41,035 nucleotides of DNA from Nitrosomonas sp. (GCA_021604405.1 BQJA01000023.1:1-41035), one strand, 5' to 3'; positions 1-8,407 are shown, numbered from the stretch's first letter. The notes: generated from the letters alone by a model not told the origin. Made by a program: numbers and translations.

Positions 1-1
1 A

Positions 2-262
2 ATTGCCGAGGGCGCAAGTCAGCGTATTCGTCCTATGCTAATGACCAGCCTGACGCTGTTTTTGGGTCTGCTCCCCATCATGTTCAGTAGCGGAAGTGGG
101 GCTGATGTGATGAAACGTATTGCTGCGCCTATGTTGGGCGGTGCGGGCTCGACATTGATTTTAGTATTGATTGTTTTTCCGGCTATCTTTTCATTGTGGC
201 GTGGTCGAAGTTTATCCAATTTAAGATCATTGCAAAAAGAGCCAACAAAGACCAGAAAATGA
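2..262 (+). CDS. Heavy-metal RND efflux pump, C-terminal fragment (CusA/CzcA family), 5' partial
   Basis: The frame is open from the first base and ends at 262, giving the last 86 residues. It reads GASQRIRPMLMT, then a hydrophobic stretch containing FSSGSGADVMKRIAAPMLGG, then another hydrophobic helix ending FPAIFSLWRG. This is the usual last part of the inner-membrane RND protein of Cus/Czc tripartite metal exporters, where the final transmembrane helices precede a short basic tail. The N-terminal ~950 residues lie outside the window. The substrate (copper, silver, cobalt, zinc or cadmium) cannot be decided from this part. It probably forms the end of an efflux operon; the gene starting at 40661 may be the start of the same operon if the molecule is circular (inference). 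Confidence 0.85.
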   Translation: MAEGASQRIRPMLMTSLTLFLGLLPIMFSSGSGADVMKRIAAPMLGGAGSTLILVLIVFPAIFSLWRGRSLSNLRSLQKEPTKTRK

Positions 263-375
263 AATTCATCGAAGTAAGAACATGATTTATCACGTTGTTC
301 CTGAACTATAGATATTCGTCTTGTAATCAATACGTACTATTTCTATCTCGATCTTCTTGAATTGGAGGAAATGTT

Positions 376-2994
376 ATGAAATACAGTGAAAATGAAGATG
401 CACAAAAAACTTCGTCATCAAATTGTACACAAATAAAATCTATCGGAACGGAATCCAATCAATTCCAGGACATTGTCGTTGTTACTGGAAGCAGTGGTTT
501 CATTGGCGCAGCACTAGTCAAGGAACTTGCGAAAAATTATCGTGTGGTAGCTTTTGATCGCGAAACGTCACCCCATCCACCGGTTGTTGCCGAATGCATA
601 TGCATTGATTTAACGGATAATGACAGCATTACTGCTGCGATGCAGCGGTTGCGTACTGCTTATGGCAACAAAATAGCATCTGTCATACACCTTGCAGCTT
701 ACTTTGATCTCTCCGGTGAAGCGGATCCGCGTTATGAAAAAGTAACCATTGAAGGTACTGAGCGTTTGTTGCTTGGTTTCAAAGAATTTGATCTTGAACA
801 GTTTGTGTTTATCAGTACGATGCTCGTGCATCAGCCGGGCGAACACGGTAAACCGATAAATGAAGAATGGCCGCTTGACCCCAAACTACCCTATCGGGAA
901 TCAAAAATTCTTACAGAGCTTATGCTACGCAAGCAACATGGCGATACTCCCATCGTGCTGGTGCGTCCCGCCGGCGTATATGATGATAACTGTCACTCTG
1001 CTTTTCTGGCACATCAGATTGCACGTATCAACGAACGCCGGATCATCAGTCATTTCTACTCAGGTCGGCTTGATACCGGCCAACCCTGGCTGCACCTGGA
1101 GGATTTAACCGAAGCATTGCATCAGATTATCATGCGCCGTAAAACGCTGCCGATGGAACTTCCGTTGCTGCTTGGAGAAAATGAGGTAATGGGTTTTGGT
1201 GAGATCCAGCAAGAGCTCGGGCAATTGATTCATAACGAAACATGGGAAACCGTAAAACTTCCGAAATCAGTTGCAAAAACAGGCGCCTGGATTGAGAACG
1301 AGATTCTACAGGAAAATCCGTTTATTAAACCATGGATGATTGATGTATCCGATGACCATTATGAGCTGGATACAACACGCGCACAACAACTTCTCGGCTG
1401 GAATCCGCATCACAGCTTGCGAGAAACACTGCCGAAAATGATCGCGGCATTGAAACAGGATCCGATCTTGTTTTATCAAACTAATAAGCTAAACGCAGCA
1501 AAAGTTGCGGAACGAGATCCGACAATTCAGGATAATACACAACAAAATGCGGACTCGATTCAGGTGCATGAAAAAATGCGTGAGCACTTGAAATCCATGC
1601 GCAAAATGCACTTTGATATGCTCTGGGTGCATTATTTCAATTTATTTCTGGGTGCCTGGCTGGCAACCAGCCCATTTATTTTTGGATCCTTTGTACAGGA
1701 CACATTTAGTGAAGCGATACTTCACGTAACTCAGGAGCGCGGCCTAGCATCTCCTGAAGTACGAAGTAGTTGGCTGGGTTGGAGCGACCTTATCAGCGGA
1801 TTACTCATTATGATGTTCTCATTAATGTCGTTGTCACCCCGTCTGGCATGGGCACAGTGGGCCAATGTAGTTGTGGGCGTCTGGCTGCTGTTTGCCCCTC
1901 TTCTATTCTGGGCACCAAACGCGGCAATTTATATTAATGACACATTGATTGGTGCGCTTGTTATCACTTTTGCCATTCTGGTACCGATGATGCCGGGTAT
2001 GCGCAAGGAAAGCATGATGGATCATTCCGATGTGCCAGTGGGGTGGACTTATAGTCCTTCTACTTATCTGCAACGATTACCTATCATTGCGATGGGTGCA
2101 ATCGGATTTTTGATTTCAACCCATTTGACCGCGTATCAGATGGGTTATATCGACAGCGTATGGGAACCTTTTTTCTCGGGTGAAGGCGAATTAAATGGCA
2201 CTGAAACCATTATCACCTCCGATGTTTCCAAAGCATGGCCGGTGGCAGATGCCGGCTTGGGTGGCGTTGCTTATATGTTTGAAGTTTTAATGGGCGTAAT
2301 GGGTGGTCGCCAACGGTGGCGAACCATGCCATGGATGGTGGCCATGTTTGGATTTGTGGTCGTGCCATTAGGTACTGTCAGCATTTACTTTATTATTATT
2401 CAGCCTATCATGATCGGTACGTGGTGCAGTTTGTGCTTACTCGCAGGCATTGCAATGCTCATTATGATTCCTTACAGCCTGGACGAATTAATCGCGATGG
2501 GACAGTATCTCGTGCAAAGTGTGCGTCGGGGAGAACCTTTCTGGCGCACTTTCTTTCGTGGCGGCGCTCAGCCCAAAGGCAGCCAGGACTCTCATCCTGA
2601 TTTTGACGCAAGGTTGATAGAAGCTTGGCGCTCGACATACAGAGGAGTCACTTTGCCGTGGAGCTTAGTGGTCAGTGTTATTCTCGGGATTTGGTTGATG
2701 TTCAGCCGTTTAATATTTGGGACCGAGCCACCTATGGCGGATAGTGATCATTTAGTAGGTGCGCTCATTATCACCGTCGCTGTCATTGCCATGGCGGAGG
2801 TTGCGCGGCCCCTACGTTTTTTAAATATCGGTTTTGGACTATGGTTGATAATAGCACCGTGGTTTCTTTATGGTGCATCTATAACAGCTTCATGGACAGG
2901 TGTGCTCGTAGGAATTATGGTGATTGTACTTAGTCTTCCCCGTGGGACACGTAGTAAAGAGCATTACGGTAGTTGGGACCGGTATATTGTGTAA
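376..2994 (+). CDS. Fusion protein: NAD-dependent epimerase (SDR) + SPW repeats + VKOR-like membrane domain
   Basis: 872 residues. Residues ~31-350 form an extended SDR domain with the dinucleotide motif TGSSGFIG (37-44), Ser147 and the YRESK active-site motif (Tyr173, Lys177). From ~415 the protein becomes a membrane protein. SPW-type helix pairs lie around 420-545 and 760-865. A VKOR-like four-helix segment lies around 565-700 with WCSLC (Cys684, Cys687) as the redox pair. The other cysteine pair usual in VKOR homologues is absent; the matching loop reads TSDVSKAWPVADAGLGG. The start is set by GGAGG eight bases upstream. It follows the RND gene by ~110 bp and ends at a terminator. The substrates of either enzyme part are unknown. 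A role in envelope or metal-stress thiol chemistry is only an inference. Confidence 0.8.
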   Translation: MKYSENEDAQKTSSSNCTQIKSIGTESNQFQDIVVVTGSSGFIGAALVKELAKNYRVVAFDRETSPHPPVVAECICIDLTDNDSITAAMQRLRTAYGNKIASVIHLAAYFDLSGEADPRYEKVTIEGTERLLLGFKEFDLEQFVFISTMLVHQPGEHGKPINEEWPLDPKLPYRESKILTELMLRKQHGDTPIVLVRPAGVYDDNCHSAFLAHQIARINERRIISHFYSGRLDTGQPWLHLEDLTEALHQIIMRRKTLPMELPLLLGENEVMGFGEIQQELGQLIHNETWETVKLPKSVAKTGAWIENEILQENPFIKPWMIDVSDDHYELDTTRAQQLLGWNPHHSLRETLPKMIAALKQDPILFYQTNKLNAAKVAERDPTIQDNTQQNADSIQVHEKMREHLKSMRKMHFDMLWVHYFNLFLGAWLATSPFIFGSFVQDTFSEAILHVTQERGLASPEVRSSWLGWSDLISGLLIMMFSLMSLSPRLAWAQWANVVVGVWLLFAPLLFWAPNAAIYINDTLIGALVITFAILVPMMPGMRKESMMDHSDVPVGWTYSPSTYLQRLPIIAMGAIGFLISTHLTAYQMGYIDSVWEPFFSGEGELNGTETIITSDVSKAWPVADAGLGGVAYMFEVLMGVMGGRQRWRTMPWMVAMFGFVVVPLGTVSIYFIIIQPIMIGTWCSLCLLAGIAMLIMIPYSLDELIAMGQYLVQSVRRGEPFWRTFFRGGAQPKGSQDSHPDFDARLIEAWRSTYRGVTLPWSLVVSVILGIWLMFSRLIFGTEPPMADSDHLVGALIITVAVIAMAEVARPLRFLNIGFGLWLIIAPWFLYGASITASWTGVLVGIMVIVLSLPRGTRSKEHYGSWDRYIV

Positions 2995-3003
2995 AGAAGA
3001 TAT

Positions 3004-3028
3004 AGGGAATTGGCAATTCCTTTCTTTT
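3004..3028 (+). terminator. Rho-independent terminator after the SDR/VKOR fusion gene
   Basis: A perfect 6-bp stem (GGAATT / AATTCC, loop GGC) at 3006-3020 is followed directly by TTTCTTTT. It lies 10 bp after the stop codon at 2994 and would end the left-flank metal transcript. Confidence 0.7.
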
Positions 3029-3083
3029 ATGTATCAGAAATATAAAGGATTAAGCAGGAATTGACTTGGTCAAGTAAATCCCT

Positions 3084-3185
3084 AACTGGGATGTACGGAA
3101 ATAGTTGATCACGTCACAAACCCAAAATCATCAAAACTGGGATGTACGGAAATAGTTGATCACGTCACAAACCCAAAATCATCAA
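3084..3185. repeat. Two exact tandem copies of a 51-bp unit
   Basis: The unit starting AACTGGGATGTACGGAAATA occurs at 3084-3134 and again, without change, at 3135-3185. It contains TTGATCACGTCA and has no reading frame of its own. It sits at the junction between the left flank and the ardC leader. I see no further copy in the window. It could be a protein-binding site or a replication-slippage scar. Confidence 0.9.
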
Positions 3186-3193
3186 AAAATGTT

Positions 3194-3538
3194 AGGGGCT
3201 TCGCCCCCCGCGCCCGCAAGGGTGAAGGCGTTGCCCTGCTTTAAAAACTTTTCCCCTGCCCTGCCCGGGCATTCCTCGCGCCGCAAAACTTTTTAAAGCT
3301 GCCCTTGCAGTTGCACCCCCCACGCTTCGCCAGCGGGTCACGGTTGCATATGCAACCCTTAACCACTAAAGAAGAAAAAGGAGCTTTTAAAATGGCAGAT
3401 AAAAAGGATGTTTACAGCAGGATTACCGACAAAATCATTGCTGATCTTGAACAAGGTGTTCGGCCCTGGATGAAACCCTGGAATGCAGACCATGCCGCCG
3501 GAAAAATTACCCGGCCACTGCGGCATAATGGAGCGCCC
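3194..3538 (+). repeat. ardC leader plus first ~49 codons, copy A of a long direct repeat
   Basis: This segment and 40222-40555 are ~93% identical by eye, in the same orientation. Copy A begins with a GGGGC-TTCG-CCCC hairpin and contains several GC-rich self-complementary blocks. It then runs through an AAGGAG ribosome-binding site into the intact ardC gene. Homology between the copies ends in the codons after CGGCCACT-CGGCA. The two copies bound the plasmid-like part of the window. Confidence 0.9.
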
Positions 3539-4342
3539 TATTCAGGCATTAACATTTTAAATCTTTGGATGGATGCGGTAGAGAAAGGATTTTCTGCGCC
3601 GATCTGGATGACCTTCAAGCAAGCCAAGGAGCTGGGTGGCAACGTCAAAAAAGGCGAGCATGGCTCCTTATCGGTTTACGCCAATACTTTTACGAAAACA
3701 GAGCTGGATAGTGACACCGGCGAGGAAATAGAGCGCGATATCCCCTTTATGAAGGGCTACACCGTGTTTAATGTTGATCAAATCGAAGGGCTGCCAGAAC
3801 AATATTATGCACTGGCCAAAGCGCCGGAGATGACCCCGCAAGCACGCATTGCCGCACTGGAAGAGTTTTTTGCCAATACCGGGGCAGAAATTAAGCATGG
3901 CGGCACCCGCGCTTATTATTCCGTATCGACCGATTATATCCAAATGCCACCGTTTGAAGCGTTCGAGAGCCGGGAAAAATATTATGCAACGCTTGGCCAT
4001 GAGACAACGCACTGGACACGCGCCCCTGCCCGTCTGGATCGTGATTTTGGCCGCAAACGTTGGGGTGATGAGGGTTATGCCATGGAAGAGCTTGTTGCGG
4101 AATTAGGCTCTGCATTTTTAGCTGCTGACCTTGATATGACGCCAGAGATCAGGGAAGATCACGCTGCCTATATCGGCAGCTGGCTAAAAGTGCTGAAGGA
4201 CGATAAAAAGGCCATTTTTTCAGCAGCGGCGCATGCGCAAAGAGCCGTAGAATTATTGCATCACTTGCAGCCCAGCCCTGCACTTGAAGCAACAGTTGAT
4301 AATGAGCAAGCGATGGACTCTCATCACCCTGGCCCCGCTTAA
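3392..4342 (+). CDS. ardC: Antirestriction protein ArdC family (ssDNA-binding, zincin-like)
   Basis: 316 residues from the ATG at 3392, chosen over upstream in-frame starts because AAAAAGGAG lies 7-8 bases before it. The N-terminal half has the features of the ArdC N-terminal domain (DVYSRITDKII, YSGINILNLW, FKQAKELGGNVKKGEHG). The C-terminal half has a zincin-type site, GHETTHW, with His203-Glu204 and His207, and a downstream EELVAELGSAFL that would supply the third ligand. ArdC of plasmid pSa protects incoming single-stranded DNA from host restriction; the same role is inferred here. It follows a structured leader and is followed 9 bp later by the 88-residue gene. A truncated 5' copy at 40419 and a 3' remnant at 14361 show that a second ardC once existed here. 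Confidence 0.9.
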   Translation: MADKKDVYSRITDKIIADLEQGVRPWMKPWNADHAAGKITRPLRHNGAPYSGINILNLWMDAVEKGFSAPIWMTFKQAKELGGNVKKGEHGSLSVYANTFTKTELDSDTGEEIERDIPFMKGYTVFNVDQIEGLPEQYYALAKAPEMTPQARIAALEEFFANTGAEIKHGGTRAYYSVSTDYIQMPPFEAFESREKYYATLGHETTHWTRAPARLDRDFGRKRWGDEGYAMEELVAELGSAFLAADLDMTPEIREDHAAYIGSWLKVLKDDKKAIFSAAAHAQRAVELLHHLQPSPALEATVDNEQAMDSHHPGPA

Positions 4343-4351
4343 GGATAAACT

Positions 4352-4618
4352 ATGAAGTCAGCGCAATGGAACATTACGCCCAAGACAATAACGCACACCG
4401 GAGCGCCAGCTTTTAAAGCAAGCTGGCGCTCCGGCAAGCCAGAGTTTGAAAATATCACCGGCTTGTTCTGGCATGAAGAAAATAGCGGAAGTGAAGATGA
4501 TGCGCTGTTGATTTTTGATTTTGAGTGGCAGAGCAACGCGCCGGAACAGGCCGTGTTTGAAGAATTGATGAAAAATGCAGGAAGCGCTATTGATAATTGG
4601 ATATCGGCACGGTTCTAA
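4352..4618 (+). CDS. Small acidic hypothetical protein downstream of ardC
   Basis: 88 residues starting MKSAQWNITP and containing the motif DDALLIFDFEWQSN. It starts 9 bp after the ardC stop behind AAGGA, so the two are probably cotranscribed. I recognise no family. A decayed copy with the same spacing after an ardC 3' remnant lies at 14461, so ardC plus this gene is a conserved two-gene unit. That suggests a role in plasmid entry or anti-defence (inference). A 15-bp perfect inverted repeat sits inside its coding sequence. Confidence 0.7.
   Translation: MKSAQWNITPKTITHTGAPAFKASWRSGKPEFENITGLFWHEENSGSEDDALLIFDFEWQSNAPEQAVFEELMKNAGSAIDNWISARF
4398..4434. repeat. 15-bp perfect inverted repeat inside a coding sequence
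   Basis: CCGGAGCGCCAGCTT (4398-4412) and its exact reverse complement (4420-4434) are separated by TTAAAGC. In mRNA this gives a strong hairpin early in the 88-residue gene; in single-stranded DNA it would also fold. The encoded residues are GAPAFKASWRSG, and the nearly mirror-like codon choice is unusual for ordinary coding sequence. Confidence 0.9.
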
Positions 4619-4726
4619 CAAGGTTAACTGTACCAAGATTCAATGGGTTATGCCTATATGTCGCATTGAGGAAGCGCGAGAGCTATAATTTTTATATTAT
4701 CTGTTATCACGATAATATTTCGGAAG

Positions 4727-6346
4727 TTAGGCTGCGGCTTGCTTTTGATCTTCAGCACCGTAAGAAAGGTTCCATGCTTTTTGCAGGGCTTGATACATTA
4801 CAGACATATGCCCCTCAAACTTGATTTTATCTATTTTATTCGAAACATGTTTAGCTAATTTCACCTTTGCACCCCTACTTCTTTTAACAATTAAATGATC
4901 TGGGTAATAGTCTTCTAAACATTCTGTGGGAAGAGTAAATAACCGGCCTGAGCTGGTTATCTTTGTATAATGCTCTCTAAAATCCGTGTATGTAGCTAAA
5001 TTATTGCCACTGTTCGGCGCATCAAGAAGAATTACCACTCTGTCTTCATACACGGGAGTTAGAGGGGCATATAATTTGCTAATAGCACCAACAACCCTAC
5101 CTGCTTGTGATGCAAATCCCTCGGCACTAATGACTTTCACACTGGGCTTGTCTGAATAAAACCTCTGCATAATACGGTCTAGGAAGACCTGCTCTGCATT
5201 TCCTTCAACAATTAGAAAGTTTGGTGGAAGCAAGAGGTCTGTTGGCGCTCCACCCAACAAATCATAAATAATGTTTTGTCTTTCGACCTCATCAACAATC
5301 GATGAAACAGAGGTTACTTTTTCTATCTTTTCAACTTTAAAAATTTTCTGATGCTCAAAATTTTCTGTTATCAATACGGATGAGTGTGTATTGACAAAAA
5401 TTTGGTCACCTCTAGAGGAAATTTCAAATAAGGCATGCTTTAATTTTCTTTGTGCAGATGGGTGTAAGTGAAGCTCTGCTTCATCAATTAAGAAAACAAA
5501 CGATTTACCAGTATCTTCTCCTTGTTTGCGATGGTCTGCATAAGCTTGAATGATTGCAAGCATTAATGCTCTTTGCATACCGTCACCTTTATCAGAAACG
5601 GCTGTTTCTACGCCATCATCTACATGAGTTTCAAAATTCTTTAGATACTCTGAAAATTGTGGCGGACTAATCTCAAAGCGGACGGAATTGCAATCTGGAA
5701 ACTGTTTTTTTAGATAAATTTCAACACTTCCACTCAGGTTTTTTAGTTCTGTTGATACCTCGGAATCTTCCCCTTCAAACAGCTCAGAAAACTTTTCTTT
5801 AAGTTGACGGTACTCTTCATTTTTTTCAATGACTGCCTCTAAAACACCTGACAACATAATGCCTATCGGTGTTTTCTTATCGAATTTTCCTACATCATCA
5901 AAATATTTTTTGGTTTTAACGTATTCTAATCTTGGTAGAAAATCCTTCAAAGCAGCATCAATACCTGTTGGGTTTCTCTCTAGGGTTTTTCCCCCAACTG
6001 TGATTTGAAATTTACCATCATTTTTACGAGATAGTGTAATGGTTTGGTTTTCTCCTAAAAAATTTTCTATTGTGGTTTGGTGCTTCTGATTCTTCATAGA
6101 AGCCAACCCATCTTGAAGATCAGAAAATTCAACAGAGACTTCTACATCCTTAGACGAGTCATGATTAAAGCGAATCTCATCTAAAGTTTGACCACGAGCT
6201 ATACCATTGTAGAAAAAATCGATGGCATCAAAAAAATTTGTTTTCCCATGATTATTCTGTCCTACAAAGAAATTGAAATTCTCTGGACACACTTCTGCAT
6301 GTTCAATAGAACGGAAATTTCTGATCGTTATTTTTTGTATTCTCAT
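4727..6346 (-). CDS. OLD-family ATP-dependent nuclease (AAA ATPase + TOPRIM)
   Basis: 539 residues. An SMC/RecF-like N-terminus (IRNFRSIEHAEV) is followed by Walker A GQNNHGKT (29-36). The ABC signature-like region is DKGDGMQRALMLAI, and Walker B is LIDEAELHLHP (~284-294) with NTHSSVLI after it. The C-terminal TOPRIM domain begins FLIVEGNAEQVFLD (~377) and continues to VVILLDAPNSGNN (~438). This is the OLD nuclease layout seen in phage P2 Old and in GajA of Gabija. No UvrD-like helicase (GajB) or other partner lies next to it, so it is best called a lone, class 1-like OLD protein. It is transcribed toward ardC's small partner, in a cargo stretch. A role in phage or plasmid defence is inferred from the family. 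Confidence 0.85.
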   Translation of the reverse strand: MRIQKITIRNFRSIEHAEVCPENFNFFVGQNNHGKTNFFDAIDFFYNGIARGQTLDEIRFNHDSSKDVEVSVEFSDLQDGLASMKNQKHQTTIENFLGENQTITLSRKNDGKFQITVGGKTLERNPTGIDAALKDFLPRLEYVKTKKYFDDVGKFDKKTPIGIMLSGVLEAVIEKNEEYRQLKEKFSELFEGEDSEVSTELKNLSGSVEIYLKKQFPDCNSVRFEISPPQFSEYLKNFETHVDDGVETAVSDKGDGMQRALMLAIIQAYADHRKQGEDTGKSFVFLIDEAELHLHPSAQRKLKHALFEISSRGDQIFVNTHSSVLITENFEHQKIFKVEKIEKVTSVSSIVDEVERQNIIYDLLGGAPTDLLLPPNFLIVEGNAEQVFLDRIMQRFYSDKPSVKVISAEGFASQAGRVVGAISKLYAPLTPVYEDRVVILLDAPNSGNNLATYTDFREHYTKITSSGRLFTLPTECLEDYYPDHLIVKRSRGAKVKLAKHVSNKIDKIKFEGHMSVMYQALQKAWNLSYGAEDQKQAAA

Positions 6347-6506
6347 ATTACTTCCATATATCCGCTTTGGGGTCGGCAGCGGTTATTTAATATTTTGGTA
6401 GTTTTATAGGAATTATCCCGCATGCACTAGAATAATCCCGTGCAAATTGTTATAAACCGGCTGATATATTTCTATCATCGGCAGATAAAGTCATTTCTTA
6501 ATTTGA

Positions 6507-6534
6507 ACTATTGATAACATATTTTATCAATAGT
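6507..6534. promoter_or_regulatory. 10-bp inverted repeat between OLD gene and parDE
   Basis: ACTATTGATA (6507-6516) and TATCAATAGT (6525-6534) are perfect arms around an 8-base AT-rich loop. It lies between the divergent OLD gene and the toxin-antitoxin pair. There is no T-run, so an operator is more likely than a terminator, but no regulator is known. Confidence 0.5.
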
Positions 6535-6591
6535 AAACTGGCTTCCTCATTCCAGCACGGCAAAAGCATTATTGCTTTATTAAATCTTGTG

Positions 6592-6612
6592 CGGTAGGAT
6601 AAAATCCTACCG
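6592..6612. promoter_or_regulatory. Palindromic operator candidate of the parDE-type pair
   Basis: CGGTAGGAT-AAA-ATCCTACCG is a perfect 9-bp-arm palindrome, 28 bp before the antitoxin ATG. Antitoxins with a ribbon-helix-helix N-terminus usually bind such palindromes in their own promoter, so autorepression by the ParD-like protein is inferred. Confidence 0.65.
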
Positions 6613-6640
6613 AATGTAAAAGATCCATGAGGACATCACC

Positions 6641-6940
6641 ATGAACCCAACCGACAAAGCCGAAAAGATCAGCATCACCCTACCGCCGGATATGCTAAGC
6701 CTCATAAAAGAAAAAGTGAAAAGCGGGGCTTATGCCTCTACCAGTGAAGTTATCCGCGAAGCGATGCGCTTATGGCAAAAACAAGAAGAGGAACATCATG
6801 CGCGATTGGCTGTGATTCGTGCGCGCCTGGAACATGCTGCACAGAGCGGCAAACCTGTCCCGCTGGATCAGGCCTTTGATGCGCTTGAGAAAACACACAG
6901 AATGTGCGTAAAAGAAATGGCCGGTGATGAAACATTATGA
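6641..6940 (+). CDS. ParD-family antitoxin (ribbon-helix-helix)
   Basis: 99 residues. The N-terminus (KISITLPPDMLSLIKEKVKS, then TSEVIREAMRLW) is the ParD/CC2985 ribbon-helix-helix pattern. The rest is charged and helical, as expected for the toxin-binding tail. ATGAGGAC before the ATG serves as ribosome-binding site. It overlaps the toxin gene by 14 bp, so translation is probably coupled. Likely role: neutralise the following ParE-like toxin and repress their promoter, stabilising the element. Confidence 0.85.
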   Translation: MNPTDKAEKISITLPPDMLSLIKEKVKSGAYASTSEVIREAMRLWQKQEEEHHARLAVIRARLEHAAQSGKPVPLDQAFDALEKTHRMCVKEMAGDETL

Positions 6941-7253
6941 TGTTTATCTCATGCCTGATGCGATAAAAGACCTGAGCGAGATTTATGAATATATTTTAGA
7001 AGCGAGTGGTCTTCCTGACGTTGCCTGGGCCTATATCGAAAGATTACGTGACAAATGTCACGGTTTTCAAGTAGCGCCGATAAGAGGCCAAAAACGCGAT
7101 GATTTACGTCAAAATCTCCGGATTGCCGTGATTGATAAAAATGCTGTGATCGCCTTTGAAGTTGACGAAGATCAACAAAGTGTCATCATTTTGAATATTT
7201 TTTATGGCGGCAGGGATTATGAAACCATAATGCGTGATAGTCAGGAGATTTAA
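6927..7253 (+). CDS. ParE-family toxin (RelE/ParE superfamily)
   Basis: 108 residues from ATG 6927 (a GTG three bases earlier is possible). MKHYDVYLMPDAIKDLSEIY, then a helical hairpin, LRQNLRIAVIDKNAVIAFEV and VIILNIFYGGRDYE follow the ParE fold of a beta strand, helical hairpin and beta sheet. ParE proteins poison DNA gyrase; the target here is assumed, not shown. It overlaps the antitoxin gene. Confidence 0.85.
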   Translation: MKHYDVYLMPDAIKDLSEIYEYILEASGLPDVAWAYIERLRDKCHGFQVAPIRGQKRDDLRQNLRIAVIDKNAVIAFEVDEDQQSVIILNIFYGGRDYETIMRDSQEI

Positions 7254-7256
7254 ACA

Positions 7257-7427
7257 ATGAGTGAAAGATCAACATATTCATTAGCGGTCGCAAAAAGGAT
7301 TTCTGCTTTGGAAACAGCGGAATTTTTTAAGAGTCGCGCTAAAAAAGCTGATTTAAAAGCATTCGGAGATATTCTTTTCCGTTCTGGTGGTGAAAAGCCA
7401 CGCGAGAAAGATGAGCTGACGAGGTAA
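7257..7427 (+). CDS. Small hypothetical protein (56 aa) between toxin and recombinase
   Basis: ATG at 7257, only 3 bp after the ParE-like stop, and a TAA 2 bp before the recombinase ATG. The protein starts MSERSTYSLAVAKRISALET and is basic at its end (GGEKPREKDELTR). The tight spacing and a Shine-Dalgarno-like CAGGAG within the preceding stop region suggest a real gene in one operon with parDE and the recombinase. No family recognised. Confidence 0.6.
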   Translation: MSERSTYSLAVAKRISALETAEFFKSRAKKADLKAFGDILFRSGGEKPREKDELTR

Positions 7428-7429
7428 AT

Positions 7430-8407
7430 ATGACCCGATCTATTACACCAAACGCCCCTGCCCTACCCGCCGCCACTTCAAACCGATTTTTGACAAATGC
7501 AGATTTTGTACGTCTGGCCGACGTGCCACCCGAAATCGAATGGTTTGCTAATATCAATAACGCACAAACCCGCCGCTCTTACGAAAACGTGTTGAAAGAT
7601 TTTATGACTTTCACCGGTATTAAAAAACCGGAAGAATTCAGAGAAGTCGCCCGCGGCCACATCATCGCCTGGCGCGATGAGCTGGCCAGTCGTGTTTTAA
7701 GCGGTATGACAATACGCCATCGCCTCGCTGCCCTGTCCTCTTTGTTTGAATATCTATGTGAGAATAATGCGGTGACGCATAATCCTGTCAAAGGCGTGAA
7801 GCGACCGCCGGTGGAAAGTTACGAAGGCAAGACCCCTGCCCTGGGCGATCATCAAGCGCGCAAATTGCTCGAAGCACCTAACGGGTCAACTGTAAAGGGC
7901 AAGCGTGATCGGGCTATATTGGCTACCCTCCTCTATCATGCATTGCGCCGGGATGAGTTGTGCCGGTTGAAGGTAAAGGATTTTAAGCAGGAACGCCGCG
8001 GTGTGCCGCATTTGAAAATATCCGGCAAAGGCGGCAAGACACGTTATGTGCCGTTGCATCCTGCCGCCGGTGGGTTGATTCATGAGTATCTGGAAGCTGC
8101 TGGGCATGACTTGGATGAAAACGGCGCGTTGTTCCGTTCCACCAGTAATAACCGCCAGAAGGAATCGCAAAAAACGATTACGCCGGATGCGGTGTATAAA
8201 ATGGTGCGGGAATATTCTGAAAAGCTGGGATTTAAGATTGGCGCACATTCATTACGGGCTACAGCGGCAACCAATGCGCTCGATCATCAGGCTGATATTG
8301 CCAAGGTGCAGGAATGGCTGGGGCACGCGAATATTGCCACCACCAGAATCTACGATCATCGCAAGACTCGACCGGAGGACAGTCCGACTTTTAAAGTTGT
8401 ATATTAA
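7430..8407 (+). CDS. Tyrosine recombinase / integrase (XerC/D-like)
   Basis: 325 residues. An N-terminal SAM-like core-binding domain (ARGHIIAWRDELASR, TIRHRLAALSSLFEYL) precedes the catalytic domain, which has ALRRDEL (Arg ~173), the KGGKTRYVPL beta strand, HSLR (~272-275), LGHANI (His ~299) and the nucleophile in RIYDH (Tyr ~308). All catalytic residues are present, so it should be active. It could resolve plasmid multimers or integrate the cargo segment. No obvious attachment-site repeat was seen beside it. It is the last gene of the parDE-small ORF-recombinase cluster. Confidence 0.9.
   Translation: MTRSITPNAPALPAATSNRFLTNADFVRLADVPPEIEWFANINNAQTRRSYENVLKDFMTFTGIKKPEEFREVARGHIIAWRDELASRVLSGMTIRHRLAALSSLFEYLCENNAVTHNPVKGVKRPPVESYEGKTPALGDHQARKLLEAPNGSTVKGKRDRAILATLLYHALRRDELCRLKVKDFKQERRGVPHLKISGKGGKTRYVPLHPAAGGLIHEYLEAAGHDLDENGALFRSTSNNRQKESQKTITPDAVYKMVREYSEKLGFKIGAHSLRATAATNALDHQADIAKVQEWLGHANIATTRIYDHRKTRPEDSPTFKVVY

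Noticed and set aside
3305..3391. Upstream extension of ardC
   Set aside because: The extension lies in the structured leader and has no ribosome-binding site, whereas ATG 3392 has a strong one, and both leader copies keep it.
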